Shown here piece by piece: positions 27,450 through 39,494 of a DNA stretch of 64,000 bases. Position 1 is the first letter of the stretch. The number at the start of each line of letters is the position of its first letter. The stretch is taken from the NCBI GenBank assembly GCA_958296405.1, contig OY282519.1:2588132-2652131 (forward strand), given 5' to 3'. The translations under genes were made by a program, and so were the position numbers. Source of the DNA: an uncultured Pseudomonadales bacterium. Its GTDB lineage: Bacteria > Pseudomonadota > Gammaproteobacteria > Pseudomonadales > Azotimanducaceae. Below the pieces are notes generated by a model, which ran no database searches, was not told where the DNA came from, and saw nothing but the letters and a program-made list of their open reading frames with translations.

Positions 27450-27484
27450 CGCCACTAAGCCACGTTTGGTCCTGACGCTGCGCG

Positions 27485-27856
27485 ATGCCTCCACACCGCC
27501 CGGTCGAGATTTCGCCGACGAGCTATCTTCCCGTCACCGCGGTGGCATCCATCACGCATCGCATCACCGGCGTCGCGCTGTTCGCCGGCACCGCCTACTT
27601 GCTCTGGATCCTTGACGCGGCGCTGCCCTCCGAGGCTGGCTTCGCGCAGGCGGCCGCGCTCTTGGCGACGCCGGTTGGCAAACTTGCCCTGTGGATGGTG
27701 TTGGTCGCGCTTGCGTATCACTTTGTGGCTGGAATCAAGCATCTATTGTTTGATTTTCATGTGGGACATTCGCTAGCCGGCGCCCGTGTGGCAGCTTGGC
27801 TGACGCTTGCCGCAGCGGCGGCAGCGGGCTTGGCCTTGGCGCTGTGGCTATGGTGA
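27485..27856 (+). CDS. sdhC: Succinate dehydrogenase cytochrome b556 subunit
   Basis: 123-aa membrane anchor with three helices. It has the N-terminal [18 protein letters not shown] (quinone site Ser/Arg) and [12 protein letters not shown] with the haem-ligand His. First gene of the sdhCDAB-suc operon. It overlaps sdhD by 7 nt. Confidence 0.95.
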   Translation: MPPHRPVEISPTSYLPVTAVASITHRITGVALFAGTAYLLWILDAALPSEAGFAQAAALLATPVGKLALWMVLVALAYHFVAGIKHLLFDFHVGHSLAGARVAAWLTLAAAAAAGLALALWLW

Positions 27857-28221
27857 CCGACGTCGGCAGCTTGGGGCGCACCGGCGTGGCGGACTTCGTG
27901 CTGCAGCGCGCCTCCGCCGTTGTCTTGGCCCTCTTTGGCCTATGCGTCGGCGGCTGGTTCGCCCTCAACCCCGATCCCACCCACGCAGCCTTCGTGGCGT
28001 GGTTCACCGCTCCCGCCATGTCCATCTTCGCGACCTTGGCCTTGGCCTCGCTTGCCGTCCATGCATGGATCGGCATGTGGACCGTGGGGACAGACTACTT
28101 TCGTCCACACTACTTTGGGCGCTTCGCCACGTTCGCCCGCGGCGTTTGGCTGGGCGGAACGGCCTTGCTCACCTTCGTCTACGTCGCGTGGGGCCTCGCC
28201 ATCGTGTGGAGGCTCACATGA
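27850..28221 (+). CDS. sdhD: Succinate dehydrogenase hydrophobic anchor
   Basis: 123 aa, three membrane helices; [14 protein letters not shown] at the start and [18 protein letters not shown] match SdhD (haem His and quinone-site Tyr region). ATG 27850 lies within the end of sdhC, and it ends ATGA over sdhA. With SdhC it binds haem b and ubiquinone. Confidence 0.94.
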   Translation: MVTDVGSLGRTGVADFVLQRASAVVLALFGLCVGGWFALNPDPTHAAFVAWFTAPAMSIFATLALASLAVHAWIGMWTVGTDYFRPHYFGRFATFARGVWLGGTALLTFVYVAWGLAIVWRLT

Positions 28222-29990
28222 CCTCGCTGCAGGCGATGGAGTTCGACGGCGTGATCGTTGGCGGCGGCGGCGCCGGGCTGCGCACCGCCCTGCAGCTTGC
28301 CCAGTCTGGCCTGCGCGTGGCCGTGCTCTCCAAGGTGTTTCCCACCCGCTCGCACACCGTGTCGGCGCAAGGCGGCATCACCTGCGCCATTGGCAGTGAA
28401 GACCCGGAAGACGACTGGCGCTGGCACATGTACGACACCGTGAAGGGATCGGACTACATTGGCGATCAAGAAGCCATCGAGTACATGTGCTCGGCTGGCC
28501 CGCAAGCGGTGTATGAGCTGGAGCACATGGGCCTGCCGTTCTCGCGCAACGAGAGTGGCCGCATTTACCAGCGTCCGTTCGGCGGCCAGTCGAAGAACTA
28601 CGGCAAAGGCGGCCAGGCGGCGCGCACCTGCGCCGCGGCGGACCGCACCGGCCACGCCATGCTGCACACCCTCTACCAGAACAATGTGCGCGCCGGCACG
28701 GTGTTTCTCTCCGAATGGTTCGCGGTGGACTTGGTGAAGAACGGTGCCGGCGAAGTGGTCGGCGTCATCGCCATCCGGATCGAGACCGGGGAGACGGCGT
28801 TCGTCAAGTCCCGCGCCACGGTGCTCGCCACCGGCGGCGCCGGCCGCATCTACGCCAGCACGACCAACGCGCACATCAACACGGGCGACGGCGTGGCCAT
28901 GGCGCTGCGCGCCGGCGTGCCGGTGCAAGACATCGAAATGTGGCAGTTCCATCCCACCGGCATCCATGGCGCCGGCGTGTTGGTGACGGAGGGCTGCCGG
29001 GGCGAGGGCGGCTACCTCGTCAACAAGGATGGCGAGCGTTTCATGGAACGCTACGCGCCCACCGCGAAAGACTTGGCCGGCCGCGACGTGGTGGCGCGTT
29101 CAATGATCTTGGAGATCCTCGGAGGGCGCGGCTGCGGCCCCGAGGCGGATCATGTGCTCCTGAAGCTAGACCACCTAGGCGAAGCCGTGCTGAACAGCCG
29201 CTTGCCGGGCATCTTGGAACTGTCCCGCACCTTCGCCCGGGTAGATCCGGTGCGCGAGGCGATTCCGGTGGTGCCGACTTGCCACTACATGATGGGCGGC
29301 ATCACCACCCGCATCGATGGCCAGGCGCTCACCCAAGACGCCGATGGCGAAGACCAACCGGTGCCCGGCTTGCATGCTGTCGGCGAGGCGGCTTGCGTGT
29401 CGGTGCATGGCGCCAACCGCTTAGGCGGCAATTCATTGCTGGACCTCATCGTCTTTGGCCGCGCCGCTGGCATCCACCTTGAAGAAGTGATGCGTCAAGG
29501 CGCGGGGTATGCAGACCCGACGGACGATGACTTGGCCGCGGCATGCGTCCGGCTCGAACGTTGGCACGGCTCCACCGGCGGCGAAGGCGTCGCCGCGCTG
29601 CGCAAGGAACTGCAGGACGTGATGCAGCTCAGCTTCGGCGTGTTCCGCGCGGACGCGCAGATGCGGGCAGGGCGCAAGCAACTCGCGGAGTTGCGTGAGC
29701 GCGTCGCCAACGCGCACTTGGCCGACAAGAGCGGCCCCTTCAACACCGCGCGCCTGGAGGCGCTGGAGTTGGACAACCTGCTTGAGGTGGCCGAGGCCAC
29801 CGCCATCGCGGCGTTGGAGCGCACGGAAAGCCGCGGCGCCCACGCCCGCGAGGATTACCAAACGCGCGACGACGAGAACTGGCTCTGCCACTCGCTCTAC
29901 TTTCCTGGGCAGCAGCGCGTTGGCAAACGGGCGGTGAACTTCGCGCCGCGTTCCGTGGAGGCATTCCAACCGACGGAGCGCAAGTACTGA
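28218..29990 (+). CDS. sdhA: Succinate dehydrogenase flavoprotein subunit
   Basis: 590 aa. It has the dinucleotide fold [12 protein letters not shown], covalent FAD His in [12 protein letters not shown] (H46), the substrate loop [12 protein letters not shown] (part), [10 protein letters not shown], and the catalytic [10 protein letters not shown] and [12 protein letters not shown]. Oxidises succinate to fumarate. ATG 28218 overlaps sdhD in ATGA. Confidence 0.98.
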   Translation: MTSLQAMEFDGVIVGGGGAGLRTALQLAQSGLRVAVLSKVFPTRSHTVSAQGGITCAIGSEDPEDDWRWHMYDTVKGSDYIGDQEAIEYMCSAGPQAVYELEHMGLPFSRNESGRIYQRPFGGQSKNYGKGGQAARTCAAADRTGHAMLHTLYQNNVRAGTVFLSEWFAVDLVKNGAGEVVGVIAIRIETGETAFVKSRATVLATGGAGRIYASTTNAHINTGDGVAMALRAGVPVQDIEMWQFHPTGIHGAGVLVTEGCRGEGGYLVNKDGERFMERYAPTAKDLAGRDVVARSMILEILGGRGCGPEADHVLLKLDHLGEAVLNSRLPGILELSRTFARVDPVREAIPVVPTCHYMMGGITTRIDGQALTQDADGEDQPVPGLHAVGEAACVSVHGANRLGGNSLLDLIVFGRAAGIHLEEVMRQGAGYADPTDDDLAAACVRLERWHGSTGGEGVAALRKELQDVMQLSFGVFRADAQMRAGRKQLAELRERVANAHLADKSGPFNTARLEALELDNLLEVAEATAIAALERTESRGAHAREDYQTRDDENWLCHSLYFPGQQRVGKRAVNFAPRSVEAFQPTERKY

Positions 29991-30009
29991 TGAGTTTGAG
30001 GGAAGCCCC

Positions 30010-30714
30010 ATGCGAGTGAGCCTGTATCGCTACAACCCAGACACCGATGCGAAGCCGCGCATGGAAGACCTTGAGCTGGAATTGCCGCAAGGCAAAGACC
30101 TCATGGTGCTCGATGTGTTGGAGCTGCTGAAGGCGCAAGACCCGAGCCTCAGCTATCGCCGCTCCTGCCGGGAAGGGGTGTGCGGTTCAGACGGCATGAA
30201 CATCAACGGCAAGAACGGGCTTGCCTGCACCACGCCGGTGTCTGTGGCCGCGCCGCGCGGCAAGTTGGTGTTGAAGCCGCTGCAGGGGCTGCCCGTCATC
30301 CGCGATTTGGTGGTGGACATGACGCAGTTCTATCGCCAATACGAGCGGGTGAAGCCGTATCTCATCAACGACGAGGAACCGCCGGCGCAGGAGCGCCTGC
30401 AGTCGCCCGCCGAGCGCGAGCAGCTGGACGGCCTCTACGAGTGCATCTTGTGCGCCTGCTGCACCACCTCTTGCCCGTCCTTCTGGTGGAATCCGGACAA
30501 GTTCGTCGGCCCCGCCGGCCTGCTGCACGCCTACCGCTTCCTCGCCGACAGCCGCGACACCGCGGATGCCGAGCGCTTGGCCGAGTTGGAGGATCCATTC
30601 AGCGTGTTCCGCTGCCGCGGCATCATGAACTGCGCCAGCGTCTGCCCGCGTGACCTCAACCCGTCTGCGGCCATCGCCAAGATCAAGACGCGCTTGGTCA
30701 GCGACGGCATTTGA
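30010..30714 (+). CDS. sdhB: Succinate dehydrogenase iron-sulfur subunit
   Basis: 234 aa. 2Fe-2S ligands in CREGVCGSDGMNINGKNGLAC (residues 57-77), then the two ferredoxin-like clusters CILCACCTTSCPSFWW and CRGIMNCASVCPRDLNP. Electron wire from SdhA to the quinone. A GAGGGAAG ribosome site precedes ATG 30010. Confidence 0.97.
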   Translation: MRVSLYRYNPDTDAKPRMEDLELELPQGKDLMVLDVLELLKAQDPSLSYRRSCREGVCGSDGMNINGKNGLACTTPVSVAAPRGKLVLKPLQGLPVIRDLVVDMTQFYRQYERVKPYLINDEEPPAQERLQSPAEREQLDGLYECILCACCTTSCPSFWWNPDKFVGPAGLLHAYRFLADSRDTADAERLAELEDPFSVFRCRGIMNCASVCPRDLNPSAAIAKIKTRLVSDGI

Positions 30715-30719
30715 GCGCC

Positions 30720-33551
30720 ATGCGGGATTCCTTCGTCGAACGGATGCGGCGCACGGGTCATCTCTCTGGCGGCAACGCGGCCTATGTGGAAGCGATGTAT
30801 GAGCGCTTCCTGGAGAACCCTGGCGCCATTGGCGAAGAGTGGCGCAACTACTTCGACCGCCTGCCCGGTGTCGGCAGCGGCGAGGCCGACGAGGTGCCCC
30901 ACGGCGGCATCATCGAACACTTCGAGCGGTTGGGACGCAATCGGCTGAAGGCGCGCCCAGAGAGGGTGAGCCAAGCCGTCGAATCCGACCACGAGCGGCG
31001 GCAAATGCGCGTGCTCGCGCTCATCGACGCCTATCGGCATCGCGGCCACCGGCGCGCCAGCCTCGACCCGTTAAGCATGTGGCAGCGCTTGCCGGCGCCC
31101 TCGCTGGATTTGGGTCATCACGGCTTGAGCGGCGCGGACTTGGATGTGGTCTTCGACACCAGCGCGACGCACTTCTTCGAGAGCGGCAAAGCGCCCCTGC
31201 GCGCCATCGTGGACGCCTTGGAGCGCACTTATTGCGGCTCCATTGGCGTCGAGTACATCCACATCGAGGCCGCCGAACAGCTATGGATGCGGCAACGGCT
31301 GGAAAGCGCCCGCTCGACGCCGGCCTTCAGCGCCGACACCAAGCGCGTGATTTTGGAGCGCCTCACCGCCGCCGAAGGGCTGGAGAAGTACCTGCAGGCG
31401 AAGTACCCAGGCACCAAGCGCTTCGGCTTGGAGGGCGGCGACAGCCTCATTCCCATGCTTCACGAGGCGCTGCAGCGCAACGGCTCCCACGGCGTGGTGG
31501 AAACCGTCATCGGCATGGCGCACCGCGGCCGCCTGAACGTGTTGGTGAACATCTTGGGCAAGGACCCGGGGGATCTGTTCGACGAGTTCGAAGGGCGCGT
31601 GCATGACGTGGGCATGGGCGACGTCAAATACCACCAAGGCTTTTCGTCCAACGTGCTGACGGCGGGCGGCGAGATGCATGTGGTGCTGGCCTTCAACCCA
31701 TCGCATCTGGAGATCGTGGCGCCGGTGGTGCAAGGCTCGGTGCGCGCGCGCCAAGACCGGCGGCGCGACTACGACGGCAACCTCGTGGTGCCGTTGGTGA
31801 TCCATGGCGACGCCGCGTTTGCGGGGCAGGGCGTGGTGATGGAGACGTTCCAGATGTCGCAGACGCGCGGCTTCCACACCGGTGGCACGTTGCATGTGAT
31901 CGTGAACAACCAGATTGGCTTCACCACGCATCGTGTGGACGACGCCCGCTCCACGGAGTACTGCACCGAAGTGGCCAAGATGGTGCGAGCGCCCATCTTC
32001 CATGTGAACGCGGACGATCCGGAGGCGGTGGTGTGGGTGACGCAGATGGCCGTCGATTACCGGATGCAATTCAAGAAGGATGTGGTCATCGATCTAGTGT
32101 GCTACCGGCGGCGCGGCCACAACGAGACCGAGGAGCCGATGAAGACGCAGCCGCTCATGTATGCGGCGATCCATGCGCATCCCACCACCCGGGCGATTTA
32201 CGCCGAGCGGCTCCTTGCCGAGGGGGCGCTTGAGCCGAGCGACGCCGATGCTTGGGTGGAGGGCTACCGTGATTCGCTGGACTCGGGCGACCATGTGGCC
32301 AAGAGCTTGGTGCATGAGCCGGATGCCGCGCTGTTCGTCGATTGGCGGCCCTACCTCGGCCATGAGTGGACGACGCCGGCCGACACGCGCTTCAGCCTTG
32401 CGCGGCTCCAAGAACTGGCCGCACAGGTGAACCGCGTGCCGGAAGGCTTTGTGCTGCACCGGCAGGTGCAACGCATCTATGACGACCGCCGCCGCATGAC
32501 CGCCGGCGCCACGCCCATCAACTGGGGCTTCGGCGAAGTGATGGCCTATGCCACGTTGCTCGATGAAGGCCATCCGGTGCGCCTCACCGGGCAAGACGTG
32601 GGCGTTGGCACCTTCTCGCACCGGCATGCCAGCGTGTACAACCAACGGGACGGCAAGCGCCACATCCCGCTCAATCACTTGGCGCCAAAACCCACCTTCG
32701 ACATCTACGATTCGCTTCTCTCGGAGGAAGGCGTGCTGGCGTTCGAGTACGGCTATGCCACCACCACGCCGAACGCGCTGGTGGTGTGGGAGGCGCAGTT
32801 TGGCGATTTCGCCAATGGCGCCCAAGTGGTGATCGACCAGTTCATTTCCAGCGGCGAGACGAAATGGGCGCGGCTGTGCGGGCTGACGCTGCTGTTGCCG
32901 CACGGCTACGAGGGCCAAGGCCCGGAGCACTCCTCCGCGCGCTTGGAGCGCTACTTGCAGCTCAGCGCGGAGCACAACATGCAGGTGTGCGTGCCCACCA
33001 CGCCGGCGCAGATGTTCCACATGCTGCGGCGGCAAGTGATCCGCCCGCTGCGCAAGCCCTTGGTGGCGATGACGCCCAAGAGCCTGCTCCGGCACAAGGA
33101 GGCGGTGTCGACGCTGGAAGACTTGGCGCATGGCAGCTTCCAGGCCGTATTGGCCGATCCCGCCCAGCCAGACCCAGCGCAGGTGAAGCGGCTCGTGCTG
33201 TGCTGCGGCAAGGTGTACTACGACTTGGCGCATGAGCGGCGCGAGCAAGGCGCGCAGGATGTAGCCATCGTGCGCATCGAGCAGCTTTACCCTTTCCCGG
33301 AAGACGAGCTGCAACGGGCCATCGCGCCCTACGGCAACTTGGAAGTGGCGCTGTGGTGCCAAGAGGAGCCGGCCAACCAAGGCGCGTGGTATCCGAGCCA
33401 GCACCACATGCGGCGGGTGTTGGCGCGCCACAACATAGACTTGTACCTCTCTTACGCGGGGCGGCTGGCCTTCGCCTCGCCGGCCGCCGGCTCATTCGCC
33501 AAGCACGTGGAACGGCAACGGCAGCTCGCTTTCGATGCCGTGGTGGGGTAG
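30720..33551 (+). CDS. sucA: 2-Oxoglutarate dehydrogenase E1 component
   Basis: 943-aa thiamine-diphosphate enzyme, decarboxylating 2-oxoglutarate. N-terminal SucA/OdhA segment VEAMYERFLENPGAIGEEWRNYF (part), GMAHRGRLNVL, the ThDP-binding GDAAFAGQGVVMET and NNQIGFTT, and FGEVMAYATLLDEGHPVRLTGQD. ATG 30720 is 5 nt after the sdhB stop; the TTG at 30711 that overlaps sdhB is weaker. It uses the thiamine made by the nearby thi genes. Confidence 0.97.
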   Translation: MRDSFVERMRRTGHLSGGNAAYVEAMYERFLENPGAIGEEWRNYFDRLPGVGSGEADEVPHGGIIEHFERLGRNRLKARPERVSQAVESDHERRQMRVLALIDAYRHRGHRRASLDPLSMWQRLPAPSLDLGHHGLSGADLDVVFDTSATHFFESGKAPLRAIVDALERTYCGSIGVEYIHIEAAEQLWMRQRLESARSTPAFSADTKRVILERLTAAEGLEKYLQAKYPGTKRFGLEGGDSLIPMLHEALQRNGSHGVVETVIGMAHRGRLNVLVNILGKDPGDLFDEFEGRVHDVGMGDVKYHQGFSSNVLTAGGEMHVVLAFNPSHLEIVAPVVQGSVRARQDRRRDYDGNLVVPLVIHGDAAFAGQGVVMETFQMSQTRGFHTGGTLHVIVNNQIGFTTHRVDDARSTEYCTEVAKMVRAPIFHVNADDPEAVVWVTQMAVDYRMQFKKDVVIDLVCYRRRGHNETEEPMKTQPLMYAAIHAHPTTRAIYAERLLAEGALEPSDADAWVEGYRDSLDSGDHVAKSLVHEPDAALFVDWRPYLGHEWTTPADTRFSLARLQELAAQVNRVPEGFVLHRQVQRIYDDRRRMTAGATPINWGFGEVMAYATLLDEGHPVRLTGQDVGVGTFSHRHASVYNQRDGKRHIPLNHLAPKPTFDIYDSLLSEEGVLAFEYGYATTTPNALVVWEAQFGDFANGAQVVIDQFISSGETKWARLCGLTLLLPHGYEGQGPEHSSARLERYLQLSAEHNMQVCVPTTPAQMFHMLRRQVIRPLRKPLVAMTPKSLLRHKEAVSTLEDLAHGSFQAVLADPAQPDPAQVKRLVLCCGKVYYDLAHERREQGAQDVAIVRIEQLYPFPEDELQRAIAPYGNLEVALWCQEEPANQGAWYPSQHHMRRVLARHNIDLYLSYAGRLAFASPAAGSFAKHVERQRQLAFDAVVG

Positions 33552-34742
33552 ATGGACATTCGCGCGCCGACATTCCCTGAGTCTGTGCCGGATGGCGTCA
33601 TCGCCGCATGGCACAAACGCGCCGGCGACGTGGTGCGCCGCGACGAGCCGCTGGCCGACATCGAAACGGAGAAGGTGGTGCTCGAGATTGTGGCGCCGGC
33701 GGACGGCACGCTCGTGGCAGTCCTCAAGGCTGAGGGCGACACGGTGGTGAGCGACGAACTGATCGCTCAATTCGAGCTTGGCGCTGCCGCGGCGTCGCCG
33801 GCGCCGGCGGCCGAAGCGCCCCAAGCGATTGTTGACGGGCGCGCGCCGGCCGCATCGCCGGCGGCGCGCAAGCTCGCCTTGGAGCGGGGCATCGACATCG
33901 CCGCCGTCACCGGCACCGGGCGTGATGGCAGGATCACCCGGGACGACGTCGCGCAGGCGGCGAGCGGCGCAGCGGCGCCGGCCGAGCCGCCGGCGGCTGG
34001 CGAGCCGGCGCTGGCGGATGACGCGCCGGGCGAGGGCGATCGCCCAGAGCGCCGCGTGCCGATGACACGGCTGCGCGCCTCGGTGGCGCGGCGGCTGGTG
34101 GAGGCGCAACGCAACGCCGCCATGCTGACCACCTTCAACGAGGTGGACATGACCGCGGTGCGGACGCTGCGCGCCCGCCACCAAGAAGCGTTCCAGCGCG
34201 CCCACAACGGCGCGCGCTTAGGTTTCATGAGCTTTTTCGTGCGCGCCAGCGTGGAGGCGCTGAAGCGGTTTCCGGCGGTGAACGCTTCCATAGACGGCAA
34301 CGACATCGTCTATCACGGCTACTACGACGTCGGCGTGGCCGTGAGCACGGAGCGCGGCCTCGTCGTGCCCGTGCTGCGCGACGCGGATGCGCTGAGCTTC
34401 GCGCAAATCGAAGACCAAATCGCAGATTACGGCGCCCGCGCCGCAGCCAACAAACTGACCATTGAGGAAATGACAGGCGGCACCTTCACCGTGTCGAACG
34501 GCGGCGTGTTCGGTTCGCTGCTCTCCACGCCGATTCTGAATCCGCCGCAGACCGGCATCTTGGGGATGCACAAGATTGAGGACCGGCCGGTCGTCGTGGA
34601 TGGACAGATCGCGGCGCGGCCGATGATGTATCTTGCCATGTCGTATGACCACCGGCTCATCGACGGTCAGGAAGCGGTGCGTTTTCTCGTCGCCGTCAAG
34701 GACTTGATCGAAGACCCGGCGAAGATCCTGTTGGAGCTTTAG
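33552..34742 (+). CDS. sucB: Dihydrolipoamide succinyltransferase, E2 component
   Basis: 396 aa with three domains: lipoyl (lipoyl-lysine in [11 protein letters not shown]41), peripheral-subunit binding ([15 protein letters not shown] ... [11 protein letters not shown], about 105-140) and catalytic ([12 protein letters not shown] to [12 protein letters not shown] with the active His). Ala/Pro linkers join them. The ATG starts directly after the sucA stop. Confidence 0.97.
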   Translation: MDIRAPTFPESVPDGVIAAWHKRAGDVVRRDEPLADIETEKVVLEIVAPADGTLVAVLKAEGDTVVSDELIAQFELGAAAASPAPAAEAPQAIVDGRAPAASPAARKLALERGIDIAAVTGTGRDGRITRDDVAQAASGAAAPAEPPAAGEPALADDAPGEGDRPERRVPMTRLRASVARRLVEAQRNAAMLTTFNEVDMTAVRTLRARHQEAFQRAHNGARLGFMSFFVRASVEALKRFPAVNASIDGNDIVYHGYYDVGVAVSTERGLVVPVLRDADALSFAQIEDQIADYGARAAANKLTIEEMTGGTFTVSNGGVFGSLLSTPILNPPQTGILGMHKIEDRPVVVDGQIAARPMMYLAMSYDHRLIDGQEAVRFLVAVKDLIEDPAKILLEL

Positions 34743-34798
34743 CCGAGGCAGCACTTGTGCGCACCGTCGGCGCTGATGGCGCCGCGTGAGGAGGTTGA

Positions 34799-36268
<1,470 letters not shown>

Positions 36269-36400
36269 TCGGTTTTGAGGTTGCTCGCTTAGGCGGCATG
36301 GGCCGCGCTGGCCGGCACCCGCGGGCTTGATGCGCCGCGGCGGTGCCGAGGCCGCGGCGCGTTCGCGCAACGGGCGTTGTCGAGGCAGACGGGGGAAGGG

Positions 36401-37570
36401 ATGAATCTGCACGAGTACCAAGCGAAGGAGCTCTTCGCGCAGCACGGCTTGCCGGTGTCCCACGGCATCGCTGTGGACACCGCGGCTCAGGCCGTGGCCG
36501 CGACGCGGGAACTCGGCGGAGACCGCTGGGTGTGCAAGGCGCAGGTACATGCCGGCGGGCGCGGCAAGGCGGGCGGCGTGCGCCGCGCGGATTCGGTGGC
36601 GGCCGTGCGCGCTTTCGCCGACGAGTGGGCGGGACAGCGCTTGGTGACGATGCAGACGGATGCCGACGGCCAGCCGGTGAGCAAGATCTACGTTGAAGCG
36701 TGCGTGGACATCGCCCAAGAACTCTACCTCGGCATGGTGATCGACCGCGCCACCCAGCGCGTGGTGGTGATGGCGTCGGCGGAAGGGGGCGTGGAGATCG
36801 AAACCGTGGCGGAGGAAACGCCGGAGAAGATTCTGCGCGCCACCATTGATCCAGCGTTGGGCGCCCAGCCTTATCAAGGCCGCGAGATGGCTTTCGCCTT
36901 GGGCCTGTCGAGCGGCCAAGCGCGCGAGTTCGCGGATGTCTTCGTCAAGCTCTCACGCTTCTTCCATGCCCTCGATTGCTCGTTGGTGGAGATCAACCCG
37001 CTCGTCGTCACCCAAGCTGGGCACATCCACTGCTTGGACGCCAAGGTCAACCTGGACAACAACGCGCTCTACCGCCATCCGGACTTGGCCGCGCTTAAAG
37101 ACCCGTCGCAGGAAGACGAGCGGGAAGCGCAAGCGGCGGAGTTTGGCCTCAACTACGTCGCGTTGGACGGCAACATCGGCTGCATGGTGAACGGCGCCGG
37201 CCTCGCCATGGGCACCATGGACTTGGCCAAGCTCTATGGCGGCAACCCGGCCAACTTCCTCGACGTTGGCGGCGGCGCCACCAAGGAGGCGGTGAGCCAA
37301 GCGTTTCGGATCATCCTCTCCGACGCGAATGTGAAGGCGGTGCTCATCAACATCTTCGGCGGCATCGTCTCCTGCGCGACCATCGCGGACGGCATCGTCG
37401 GGGCAGTCGCGGAGGTGGGAGTGGAAGTGCCGGTGGTGGTGCGTTTCGAGGGCAACAACGCCGAGGTGGGGCGGCTCAAGCTCGCCGCGAGCGGCCTCGA
37501 CATCGTGGCCGCGAACTCGCTGGCGGATGCCGCGCAGAAGGCCGTGCAGGCGGCGGGAGCGGACGCATGA
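36401..37570 (+). CDS. sucC: Succinyl-CoA synthetase beta subunit
   Basis: 389 aa (E. coli 388). It begins [22 protein letters not shown]-grasp parts [16 protein letters not shown] and EINPLVV, and the C-terminal [18 protein letters not shown] and [22 protein letters not shown] abuts ATG 36401. It overlaps sucD in ATGA. Confidence 0.97.
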   Translation: MNLHEYQAKELFAQHGLPVSHGIAVDTAAQAVAATRELGGDRWVCKAQVHAGGRGKAGGVRRADSVAAVRAFADEWAGQRLVTMQTDADGQPVSKIYVEACVDIAQELYLGMVIDRATQRVVVMASAEGGVEIETVAEETPEKILRATIDPALGAQPYQGREMAFALGLSSGQAREFADVFVKLSRFFHALDCSLVEINPLVVTQAGHIHCLDAKVNLDNNALYRHPDLAALKDPSQEDEREAQAAEFGLNYVALDGNIGCMVNGAGLAMGTMDLAKLYGGNPANFLDVGGGATKEAVSQAFRIILSDANVKAVLINIFGGIVSCATIADGIVGAVAEVGVEVPVVVRFEGNNAEVGRLKLAASGLDIVAANSLADAAQKAVQAAGADA

Positions 37571-38442
37571 GCGTGCTTGTCAACCGCGACACCCGCGTCA
37601 TCTGCCAAGGCTTCACGGGCTCGCAGGGCACCCTGCACTGTGAACAGGCCATCGCCTATGGCACCCAACTTGTTGGCGGGGTCACCCCTGGCAAGGGCGG
37701 CGCCACGCACTTGGAACGTCCGGTCTTCGACACGGTGCGCGCAGCCGTGGACGCCACCGGCGCCACGGCGTCTGTCATCTATGTGCCGGCGGCGTTCTGC
37801 AAAGACTCCATCCTTGAAGCCATGAACGCCGGCATCGATCTCATCGTTTGCATCACCGAAGGCATCCCCACCTTGGACATGCTGGCTGTCAAGGCGCGCC
37901 TGGATGAAACGGGGGCGCGGCTGATCGGCCCCAATTGCCCGGGCGTCATCACGCCGGGCGAGTGCAAGATCGGCATCATGCCGGCAGACATCCACCTGCC
38001 GGGCCGGGTCGGGGTGGTGTCCCGCTCTGGCACCCTCACTTACGAAGCCGTCAAGCAGACCACAGACAAGGGCTACGGCCAATCCACCTGCGTCGGCATC
38101 GGCGGAGACCCGATTCCGGGCAGCCACTTCATCGACGTCCTCGCGCTTTTCGAGAGCGACCCGGCCACCGAGGCCATCGTCATGGTCGGCGAGATCGGCG
38201 GCACGGCGGAAGAAGAGGCGGCGGACTACATCAAAGCGCATGTGACGAAGCCGGTGGTTGCCTACATCGCCGGCGTCACGGCGCCGGCGGGCAAGCGCAT
38301 GGGCCACGCCGGCGCCATCATCGCCGGCGGCAAGGGCACCGCGGCCGAGAAGTTCGCCGCCCTTGATGCGGCCGGCGCGCGCACCGTGAAGAGCCTCGCC
38401 GAAATCGGCGATGCCTTGGGCGAGGTCACGGGCTGGGGCTAG
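37567..38442 (+). CDS. sucD: Succinyl-CoA synthetase alpha subunit
   Basis: 291 aa. CoA-binding [10 protein letters not shown] and [21 protein letters not shown], and the phosphohistidine in KRMGHAGAI (H247). Last gene of the operon; converges on the HupE-type gene. The 77-bp gap contains the GC palindrome GCAGCGCGGCGCTGC (38468-38482) but no T tract, so no terminator is assigned. Confidence 0.97.
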   Translation: MSVLVNRDTRVICQGFTGSQGTLHCEQAIAYGTQLVGGVTPGKGGATHLERPVFDTVRAAVDATGATASVIYVPAAFCKDSILEAMNAGIDLIVCITEGIPTLDMLAVKARLDETGARLIGPNCPGVITPGECKIGIMPADIHLPGRVGVVSRSGTLTYEAVKQTTDKGYGQSTCVGIGGDPIPGSHFIDVLALFESDPATEAIVMVGEIGGTAEEEAADYIKAHVTKPVVAYIAGVTAPAGKRMGHAGAIIAGGKGTAAEKFAALDAAGARTVKSLAEIGDALGEVTGWG

Positions 38443-38519
38443 CGTCGCCGCGGCGGGCTTGAGCGTGGCAGCAGCGCGGCGCTGCGTTCGCAGCAGGTTC
38501 CGGCGCTCAGCGCAATGCG

Positions 38520-39494
38520 CTACAGGATCGCTGCCGTGCGGGACACCAGCCAGTAGGAGGCCACGGCGCCCATGCCGTAGAGCGGGGTGTTGGCCAGCCA
38601 GCGTGGCACGGAGAGGCCAGTGCGCCGCAACACGGCCAGCAAAGCGAGCGCTGCGGCGACCACGAGCAATTGCCCCACTTCCACGCCCACGTTGAACAGG
38701 AACAGCGCCCACAGCGCCCCCGCCTTGGGCAGGCCGATGTCCGCCAGCGCCCCGGCGAAGCCGAAGCCATGCAGCAGGCCGAAGGCGAAGGCGACGACCC
38801 ATGTGTGACGGGCGGTGATGGTGCCTTCCATGCCGCGCAGCTTCTCGATGGCCAAGAACAGTATCGACAGGGCGATGACCGCCTCGACCGGCGCTTGCGG
38901 CAGGCTCGCCACCGCCAACGCAGATAAGCCCAGCGTGATGCTGTGAGCAATGGTGAAAGCCGTGATGGTCTTGACGAGCGGCCCCAGCCGCGAAATGAAG
39001 AACATGAGGCCGATGACGAACAGGATGTGGTCGATGCCGAACAACAGATGTTCGATGCCGAGCACGAGATAGCCGAGCACCGCGCGGCCTTGGCCGGCTG
39101 CAAGGACGAAATGGGGCGCCTCTGGCCGCAACAGCCTTGATGTGGATGTGCCGTCGGCGAGGGCGACGTTGACCAGCACATCGGTGAGCGTGCGTGACAG
39201 GCCGTCGATGCCAATGCGATGGCCGACCAAACCCAAGTCGCCGCAGTCTGCTTGCCAGCGCCGCACGAGGGCGGTGCGCTGCACATCCGCCACCTGTTGC
39301 AGCGCCATCTCGCAGTGCTCTGGCAAGGCCGGTTCCAGCGGCAGCATCCGGTCGCCGGCGAGGGGCTGCTTCCACAGCACCTCGTAGGCGTTCGGAGCGG
39401 TCTCGGTGATGCCGAGATACGCCGGGCGCACCTCGTGGCCGTGTCCGGCGACGGCGCAGCACAGCGCGACGGCGATGGCGAGCCGCCGCGTCAC
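38520..39494 (-). CDS. HupE/UreJ-type membrane protein
   Basis: 324 aa. A signal peptide (MTRRLAIAVALCCAVAGHG) precedes a periplasmic domain of about 120 residues and then six or seven helices starting at VLGYLVLGIEHLLFGIDHILF (part). The His-rich GIEHLLFGIDHILFVIG and AHSITLGLSA are typical of HupE/UreJ-like nickel or cobalt permeases, though in this longer subfamily the cargo is not established. The ATG overlap with the preceding parvulin gene is 4 nt, a recurrent pairing. Confidence 0.85.
   Translation of the reverse strand: MTRRLAIAVALCCAVAGHGHEVRPAYLGITETAPNAYEVLWKQPLAGDRMLPLEPALPEHCEMALQQVADVQRTALVRRWQADCGDLGLVGHRIGIDGLSRTLTDVLVNVALADGTSTSRLLRPEAPHFVLAAGQGRAVLGYLVLGIEHLLFGIDHILFVIGLMFFISRLGPLVKTITAFTIAHSITLGLSALAVASLPQAPVEAVIALSILFLAIEKLRGMEGTITARHTWVVAFAFGLLHGFGFAGALADIGLPKAGALWALFLFNVGVEVGQLLVVAAALALLAVLRRTGLSVPRWLANTPLYGMGAVASYWLVSRTAAIL

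Noticed and set aside
38460-38490. GCAGCGCGGCGCTGC palindrome after sucD as a terminator
   Set aside because: No loop and no T tract; composition alone could give it.
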